From: Pogona vitticeps
Taxonomy: Eukaryota; Chordata; Lepidosauria; Squamata; Agamidae
DNA length: 64,000 nucleotides
Direction of reading: 5' to 3'
Assembly: GCF_051106095.1 (NCBI RefSeq)
Contig: NC_135792.1
Coordinates: forward strand, 14,193,501 to 14,257,500
The translations under genes were made by a program, and so were the position numbers. Below the pieces are notes generated by a model. The model ran no database searches. It was not told the DNA's origin and was given only the letters and a program-made list of their open reading frames with translations. This document shows, piece by piece, positions 57,960 to 64,000 of this stretch. Position 1 is the stretch's first letter. Each line of letters opens with the position of its first letter.

Positions 57960-59050
57960 CTCTTTTTTTGCACTTTCTGGGGAGATCAAACTCCAAAAGG
58001 ATCTGTCTAATTACTATTGGAAATAAGATGGGTGGATTAAAACAATGTTGATTTGTTCCAGCAAGGCAGACTTAATATTCTTAAGTTCTTTATAGCTGAC
58101 CTTACATGAACCTCAGCAGACTACCATGTGAGAAAGGAGTAGGTCATAAATGTTTCTTGCCTTGTAAATAATTTAGCAACATGAACTGACTAATCTAAAA
58201 TCAATATATAAATAATTATGATTTTCAGTTTAATTTTTCAGCCAGTAAAACAAACCTTCAGAAGATAAGGACAAAAATAATCTATCTTCATAAAAAGATT
58301 AAAAGGAGAAAAAAAATACATTCTGCACACAAAGGCTTGAAAAAAATGGTATGTTCTTTTGCAGTTAACATAGAAAGAATTAATGAATGAAAAAAAGAAA
58401 ATAGAACAAAAATCTTTATTTCCCTTGTTTGTTTGTGTAAAATTGGCTTTTCTAATCTACTACCTCCATTAAAAACAAACAAATGTAAAAATCAGTTAGG
58501 AAAATACCCAATGACAAATATTTGATATTTCTGCACATGGTAAGAATATGCAAGTGAATGATGCTGAGTGGCTGAGAGACAACACGTGACATTTCTTGCT
58601 ACTGCGCAGACAGCCAGAAGTTTCAGGAAGAGAGAGTCAAAGTCAGTCAGAGTCAGTGTGAGTGTCCGAACAGACTTTGTTAAGCTTCTTCCAGTCATCT
58701 TATAAAGTGTTGTCACAGAGAAACTTTAAATAAATATTTGATGCCCTTGAGGGTTTTAAATTTTGTTATGTCTTGGTGGTCCATGGCACCAAAAGATGTT
58801 TAATGGGTGCCCATGGTAGAGAAAAGGTTAAGAACTGCTGAGTTAACTAATTGAGGATCGAACTTTTGACACAGATTATATTACTACAATACTGGTATTT
58901 GAACACAATGTAAAGATCACTGCTAAAAAAATCTGGGACGTTACTCCTGGAGCTTGGTGTCTTGGCTAATTCTATGAAGCCAAGTCTCAAGCAATAATAA
59001 ACTGAGAGTTTATTGGAGGAAAGGGCAACAGGTTTATTCAGGTAAAACAA
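57960..59050. other. Intergenic DNA, nothing recognised
   Basis: AT-rich sequence with no exon, RNA gene or named repeat. A short GTCAGTCAGAGTCAGTGTGAG-like direct repeat cluster lies near 58635-58665. Confidence 0.45.
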
Positions 59051-59059
59051 GTGTGCGCT

Positions 59060-60057
59060 CGGGTGCCCAGCTGGGTGGGGAACCAGAGATCAACAGGTTT
59101 CAAGTTTTTATACCGTTCTGGGGAAAAAAAAAGAACAAAAGTATACCTTGACACCAGATCCCTCACCATGCTGATTAATGTGCTGGTAGTCTTGAGATTA
59201 GACTACTGCAATGCCCTCTACGTGGGGCTTCTCTTGGGACTGGTACGGAGATTACAACAGGTCCAGAACATGGCAGCCAGATTGCTGAGTGGAGTTAGAA
59301 AATACGAACGTATTTTCCCTACCTTGGCTGCTTTGCACTGGTTACCTATTCGCTTCTGTCCCAGTTTCAAGGTGATGGTATGTATTAACCTAGAAGGCCT
59401 TAAACGGTCTGGGACCTCGATATCTGGCAGAGCGCCTCCTTCCAGTTAGATCTGCCGGTCCAGTAAGGTTGTCACATGCAGGGCACCTGAGAGTTTTGAC
59501 CCCGAGAGAGACCTGGAAAACAACCACAGAAATCGGGCCTTCTTGGCAGTTGCCCCAAAAATTGTGGAATAGCCTCCCACCCAAAGTCCACCTGGCTCCC
59601 TCACTAAGCACTTTGAAAAGTTATTGAAGATCTGAATGTTCAGACTGGCTTTCCTGGAGTAAACTAACGATGCAATAGTATCTCCAATAATGCACTAATG
59701 TACAGTATATGCTGCCATATTTTATTCTATTAATGGTATGTATGGTATGTTTTTTACTTTGTCCTTCACTTTTTTTTTTTTTTGGACTTATACAAGTGCT
59801 CTCCGGGCGGTTTACAATTTCATTATACAGGCTACACATTGCCCCCCAGCAAGCTGGGTACTCATTTTACCGACCTCGGAAGGATGGAAGGCTGAGTCAA
59901 CCTTGAGCCGGCTACCTTATTCATAATTTTAATTTGCACTTTAACTCCGATATTGTATTGTATTGTTTTGTTATTTATGGTTTTGTTATTGTTGTAAACT
60001 GCCCAGAGAAGACCTGGCTGCCAGATGGGTGGTATATAAATCAAATAAATAAATCGA
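59060..60057 (+). mobile_element. L2 LINE 3' part with nested SINE
   Basis: The frame 59051-59449 contains VLRLDYCNALYVGLLLGLVR, then RLQQVQNMAARLLSGV and TLAALHWLPIRF. This is the conserved C-terminal stretch of L2/CR1-type RT proteins. More decayed coding follows (PPSLTTF-like region near 59590-59640). A 3' UTR runs to the typical end GTTGTAAACTGCCCAGAGAA ... GGGTGGTATATAAATC and AAATAAATAAATC. A SINE interrupts the UTR at 59775-59917. Confidence 0.82.
59775..59917 (-). mobile_element. tRNA-derived SINE body, 5'-truncated
   Basis: A poly-T run (the tail in reverse) precedes GTGCTCTCCGGGCGGTTTAC, ACATTGCCCCCCAGCAAGCT and GAAGGCTGAGTCAACCTTGA. The body is the same as in the SINE at 47305-47531. 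The tRNA head is missing. Confidence 0.8.
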
Positions 60058-60419
60058 TCCTTGAGGAATATATGCACTGGTTACAATTTCTCGCATTTCA
60101 GCAAAGCCCATGCGCAGGTCTGCAAGGATGGTTGGGTTTTGTTTCTTCCCTGAGTTTTGCTTCTTCCTTGAGGAATGTTGAGTATTGCTTCCTCCTTACA
60201 GGGTCACAAACAATGTTATAGCCATGGTCCCATAATATATTTGCAAATTGGTTGGTTAAGAGCAAAAAAAGAAAAAAAGAAAAAAGTTCACGGGCTGGGC
60301 CCAGCACCCCCAAATAGCCACCCTTGTCCTATGCTTTGCCAGCCCTGCTTAAACCCACTCTAGCAAGGGGGTTTGGAGGAGGAGGAGGGGGGGGGCCGAG
60401 CCCTCACCAAAGAGAGCGC

Positions 60420-61000
60420 CCCCATTTTCTCTCTCTCATTCTCTCTCTCTTCCCCCCCCCCCTTGCCCCGCGCTCGCCTGCCTGCCCGCTCGCCCGCCCG
60501 CCTGCCAGTCATAACCGGGGCCCTCCTTCCGCCGAGGCCGCCCTGCCCTGGGCCGGCCCCTCAGAGCCGTCGCGTCACGCGGGGCTGGGCCGCAGCGGCA
60601 ACCAGAGGCGGCCGCGGCGGCTACGGGAGCGCCGGTCTCCTGCCTTGCTGCGGCGGGGCGAGCAGCCCACCAGGCGAGGCCGGGGGCCATGGCTCGGAGA
60701 TGGGGCGCTCCTCGGCGGCCGTCCCCCCCTGCCCGGCCCAACGCCGGCTCCTCCCCGAGCGCGGCGGCAGCAGCAGCGACGGCGGCGGCGGCGGCGCCGT
60801 GAGGCTCGGAGGTGGCGGCGGTGGCGGCGGCGGTGGGAGGGAGAAAGCGGCCGGAGGCGCCGCGCATCTTCCTCCGGGCGAAGGGCAAGGAGACCCGCCA
60901 TGGACGACGCGGCGTCCGCCGAGCTTCGTCCGCCGGGCGCGCTGGGGCCGCTGGCTGCCCTCTGCCTGGGTGAGTCAGGGCGAGCTGGGACCGATCCTGG
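60420..61000 (+). promoter_or_regulatory. LRP3: CpG island / promoter and 5' UTR of LRP3
   Basis: A very GC-rich, CpG-dense block precedes and covers the first coding exon. It includes GGC-triplet runs near 60778-60840, typical of a vertebrate 5' UTR. No TATA box is visible, as usual for CpG-island promoters. The exact transcription start cannot be placed. Confidence 0.75.
60900..60969 (+). CDS. LRP3: LRP3 exon 1 (start of signal peptide)
   Basis: The ATG sits in a near-ideal context (GACCCGCCATGG). It opens MDDAASAELRPPGALGPLAA, then LCL and one base of the next codon, ending at the donor CTGG|GTGAGTC (phase 1). Human LRP3 starts MEKRAAAGLEGAPGARAQLA then VVCLV as I recall it. Spacing, the GA...LA..CL pattern and the split codon after CL (human Val, GTN) all fit. 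LRP3 is a single-pass membrane protein of the LDL-receptor family with CUB and LDL-A domains; this exon gives only the N-terminal part of the signal peptide. The position downstream of WDR88 on the same strand agrees with the human order. The remaining exons are beyond the window. Confidence 0.8.
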
Positions 61001-64000
61001 AAACCAGAGGGAGGAAGAGAGAGGGAGCCAGAGTGGGGCAATATTATCCTCCTCCGCTTCATCATCCTCACCATCACCACTCACTCACTCAAGCAGAAGA
61101 GAGAGGCTTCTAGACGGAAGGAGGGAGAGCCAGATGGAGGCTTTTGGCTAAAAACGACTGTGGAGACGAGCAAGCGAAGGACAATGAAGGCATTTTGCAG
61201 ATGGAGAGAGAAATGGGAAGCGAGGGTGGTGGAGAGCATCTGTGGAGAGCGAGGGAGGGCAGGCAGAGGGGCCTGGGAAAAGGGTCTCATCCAGCCCCAC
61301 ACAGTGGGCATCTGGATCTTTAGGGGGTGCCAGTTGGCGGTTAATGGACAGAACATCATCTCCCTGTCCAAGCATCTGGACCAGATGGGCAGTAACCAAG
61401 TCCAACCGAACCTCGATCCGTGGTGATATCTAGTCCCTAAAGAGATACACCAGAGGTGGAAATTTGCAGGCGGCAACCTCCACCCAGATGGGGCACATAG
61501 AAGGCTATTCACACACACACCCCATAGAAAGCAAAGAGAGGCATGCACAAGATACTTGCATTGTCTCTCTGGTACGTCTTGCATACGTTCAGGACAAGAG
61601 GGTACATGCCAAGCACACAGGAGGTGGGGATTTGGTGTTTGTCCTGCCTATCTTTTTTTTTTCATGCAAAGGCATTGCTGCAGAATGGAATGACATCAGC
61701 TCTGTTTGCTCAAGAGAATGCATGGGGTCCCCCCCACACACACACTCAGGTTATGATCTGCATGGAACTGCTCTGTAGGAGAGTGGCTTGTTCTTAGTGA
61801 TCTGTAGATAATTTTACTGTGATCATTAGGGATTGTTTTTGCTCTTGCCTACTTCCCCTAGCTGGAGGCAGAAGTTAGTAGCCTATAGTTAAAAATGTAA
61901 AGGAGTATAGTGTTTGTGGCTCATTTTCATTTAACAAACAAGTTAAGTAGGTTTTTGTTTTTGGTAAGGGCTCTCTTGATTTACAGTATGTTGTACATTC
62001 CTGTCCTGCATCTGGGAAGGAAAGGAAAGAATCTCACTGGTATTGTTAACCAACCTATTGTTGGTTAACCAACCTATTGTTAACTACCTATTGTAGCACT
62101 ATGGGGCGGTATATAAGTCCAATAATAAATAAATAAAATAAAATAAATAAACCTTATTTGGATAGATACTATAGCACACATTGTTTCCACTTATTTTTGA
62201 AATATATAGAAATTAATTTCAATATGAAAATAGTCTTAATAGTTTATTGGTGGGGGATTTCTTTATAAAGCCATCACATCACTTGGAAATATAACTTAGG
62301 CTGCAGTCTTACCTAGGAGTAAGCTGTGTTGAACTAAGTGGAACATACTGATAAGTAAATGGAGGAAATTGTTTGATGGTTCCAAACTGAGGTATTGTTT
62401 GTCTGAAAATTTGTATAGTTTGGCATGTATGAATTGGATGGCAGATCCAGGGCCGAGGTTTCTGGTTTGTGAGAATCTGTACACAAATCTGACTCTTCTT
62501 GGGTTCATGAAATCTTTAATTTTTCCATTGAACTTGTTTAACTTTGAGTATTAATGGGTACACCTTGCCATACACAGGTGTCCAGAAAATACTTTTTTCT
62601 TTACTGGTTGTTAAGATAATTCATTGCATGGTCAGAAACAAAACTGGTATTTTGACTTAAATATAGCTCTGAATGTTTGACAAGTTTTACATTATTTCAG
62701 CCTTGTGCTGTTCCCTGACATGGTCAGAGATCTTCTCTTCAGCCTCATAAGATGAAGTCGTTTAGCCATGGCTCTCCTCTGGATTATAATACTGTAGTTC
62801 AATAATGTCAAGATGAAAAATCCTGATTTGGGGGTTTTTTGGTTGTTTTTAATTTCTCTGTGCATCCCACGTCTCATTTCCTTTTCTGCCTACAACCTTC
62901 TGCCTTCCATTTAACTTTCATAGTAGGTTCTGATGAAATACAAAGTAAACATTGTGTTGCCAGCCTTGGATTCTCTTTTGTTGTGAATCTCAACAACACT
63001 CTTATCTTTCAGACAAGTAAATTGTAGTAAGCTCTTAAGGTTCTTATTTCCTCCTCTGTTTTTGATCCAAGATAAAGATACATTAAAATGAAAGAAATCA
63101 ATGGACCGTACTTGTGGGTAATTAGTGTTCAGTAATCATTTTAGGCCTCCTTTCTTCAGCTGATGAAGTAGGAATAAATAACTCCCAAGTGCAGTGCTGC
63201 TAGATATGTGGAGAGTAGAGCTGGAGAATTAAAACAAAGAGCATCTATTCAAATGGCAGTGGTTTTAAAGTAGAAACCTTTGGACAGGAACCTTGCAGTT
63301 TGTGCTTGGGATATCCTGGTAGTCTAGCAGCTGCAGTGTTAAACTACTCCGTAGCTTGTGCGGGCAGCTGAAAATTATGGTCCTTTTTCAAGGAGAAAGG
63401 TGGGGTATGTGTAAAGAAGCAAACAAATAAAAGGTTTCCCAGTTACAAATAGGCAGATTTTTAACTGTTGTCAACATTCTGAAGATTTAAAAAAAAAAAA
63501 GGTACAGTATAACAGGCTATTTGCAACAACCTCCCCCTCCTGCCACTTGGTCAAACAATATATGCCTCAATATATGCTTGCAAAACCTTGGAAACTCTAT
63601 GTAGATTGCAAATAAAAGTAATAAATTAAATTAGAACAGCACGAAAGCAAAGGTATTCTGGAACAATGGCTTGTGGAGCAGCACAGTGCATCTTTTGGTG
63701 AGGGGCATTAGTAGGGTTTTCTGTCAGACTGACCTTAAACGAACAGATGTTAGATGCCCTTCTTGCATAGTTGTGATCAAGATTTTCCACCATCACACCT
63801 GCCATTGCAAAAGGAAGATGCCTCTCTAGATATGTATTTGGAATTACTATCCATTGGAAGCAATCTTCCCTCTTAAAAATGAGAATTTTTTTTTATAATA
63901 TTGTACCATTGTTCTGTGTATTGTCAATGTTGGCATAAACTTAGCTGCATTGGAGGGGGAGCATGACTTTGCCATTGCCCTTGGACTGCCACCCAGAATT
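60970..64000 (+). other. LRP3: LRP3 intron 1 (5' part, continues beyond window)
   Basis: It begins GTGAGTC. No exon candidate with homology is seen before the window ends. It contains short CA-rich runs (61500-61515, 61730-61745), a tandem repeat of CAACCTATTGTTGGTTAAC-like units at about 62046-62095, and an A-homopolymer near 63489. Open frames here show no recognised domain. Confidence 0.6.
62095..62152 (+). mobile_element. SINE/L2-type 3' tail fragment
   Basis: AGCACTATGGGGCGGTATAT followed by AAGTCCAATAATAAATAAAT is the terminal motif of the SINE family at 47305-47531. No body remains next to it. Confidence 0.6.

Larger units (their letters stand above)
54037..57960 (+). mobile_element. 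DIRS-type tyrosine-recombinase retroelement, 5'-truncated fossil
   Basis: Recognisable parts in order: the end of RT, an RNase H-like region (LHINRLELLAIIKAFRAFL, FVTDNTTATYYVNKQGGT), more of the same module (PTIDLFASEHN, AIIIAPWWPRQPWF) near 55360-55610, a tyrosine recombinase (KTVFLVAIISAKCVSE near 57045; STRALSTSTALHRGIEL and TFVKHYRLDVRAKN near 57470-57590), and a terminal region with a 52-bp inverted repeat. The lack of an integrase and the presence of a recombinase separate DIRS from LTR retrotransposons. It is broken by several disabling changes and by two insertions: an LTR (54510-55295) and an L1 tail (55654-56571). The left part is lost at the junction with BovB copy 3. Confidence 0.85.

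Noticed and set aside
60324-61151. Long open frames of up to 275 codons across the LRP3 promoter region, both strands
   Set aside because: Base-composition artefacts. Only the stretch 60900-60969 with its Kozak context and donor matches LRP3.
61160-61797. Open frames in LRP3 intron 1 as possible further exons
   Set aside because: No CUB or LDL-A signature (no Cys-rich pattern) and no acceptor/donor pair in phase 1.

Overview
The window looks like nuclear DNA from a squamate reptile (lizard or snake). The evidence is the mix of BovB (RTE) LINEs, a Sauria-type SINE whose tail resembles the BovB tail, CR1, L2 and L1 LINE pieces, several tRNA-derived SINEs, TA-flanked Tc1/mariner-like non-autonomous elements, a DIRS retroelement and long AAT/ATT and AAAG microsatellites. 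All family names come from reading translations and ends by eye; no database search was possible.

Host genes. WDR88 (WD-repeat protein) lies on the + strand from about 5.3 to 37.4 kb. Ten exons (6811-37424) are supported by protein similarity and by splice sites in matching phase. A further upstream exon (5300-5398) is a phase-compatible candidate. Together they give 1200 bp, or 399 codons plus a stop. A tRNA-Thr(AGT) gene (40809-40882) follows, next to a CpG-rich block (about 39.98-40.56 kb) with no assigned gene. LRP3 begins on the + strand in a second CpG island: its first coding exon is 60900-60969 and its first intron runs off the right edge. The order WDR88 then LRP3, both on the same strand, matches the human 19q13.11 order as I recall it.

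Layout. 0-5 kb: intergenic DNA with an APE-type LINE (copy A), an L2-like tail and an inverted repeat beside an AAT microsatellite. 5.3-37.4 kb: WDR88, its introns swollen by CR1, two large BovB copies, MITEs, SINEs and a solo LTR. 37.9-39.7 kb: a palindromic TA-flanked element, an ATT microsatellite and LINE tails. 40-41.9 kb: CpG block, tRNA-Thr and a possible terminal exon of a minus-strand transcript. 42-44.3 kb: two more TA-flanked elements. 45.2-58 kb: a nest of elements (RTE holding an LTR and a SINE; LINE copy B holding another LTR; a Sauria SINE; a BovB piece; a DIRS element holding an LTR and an L1 tail). 59-60 kb: L2 with a nested SINE. 60.4-64 kb: LRP3 promoter, exon 1 and intron 1.

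Most unusual signal. Two related LTR-like inserts (45936-46738 on the minus strand and 54510-55295 on the plus strand) each have a perfect 5-bp target duplication, TGTG...CACA ends and an AATAAA near the 3' side. In each, homologous reading frames stay open for about 195-200 codons from the first base of the LTR. This would fit a retroelement whose U3 carries coding sequence. All LTR and DIRS elements here are broken fossils.
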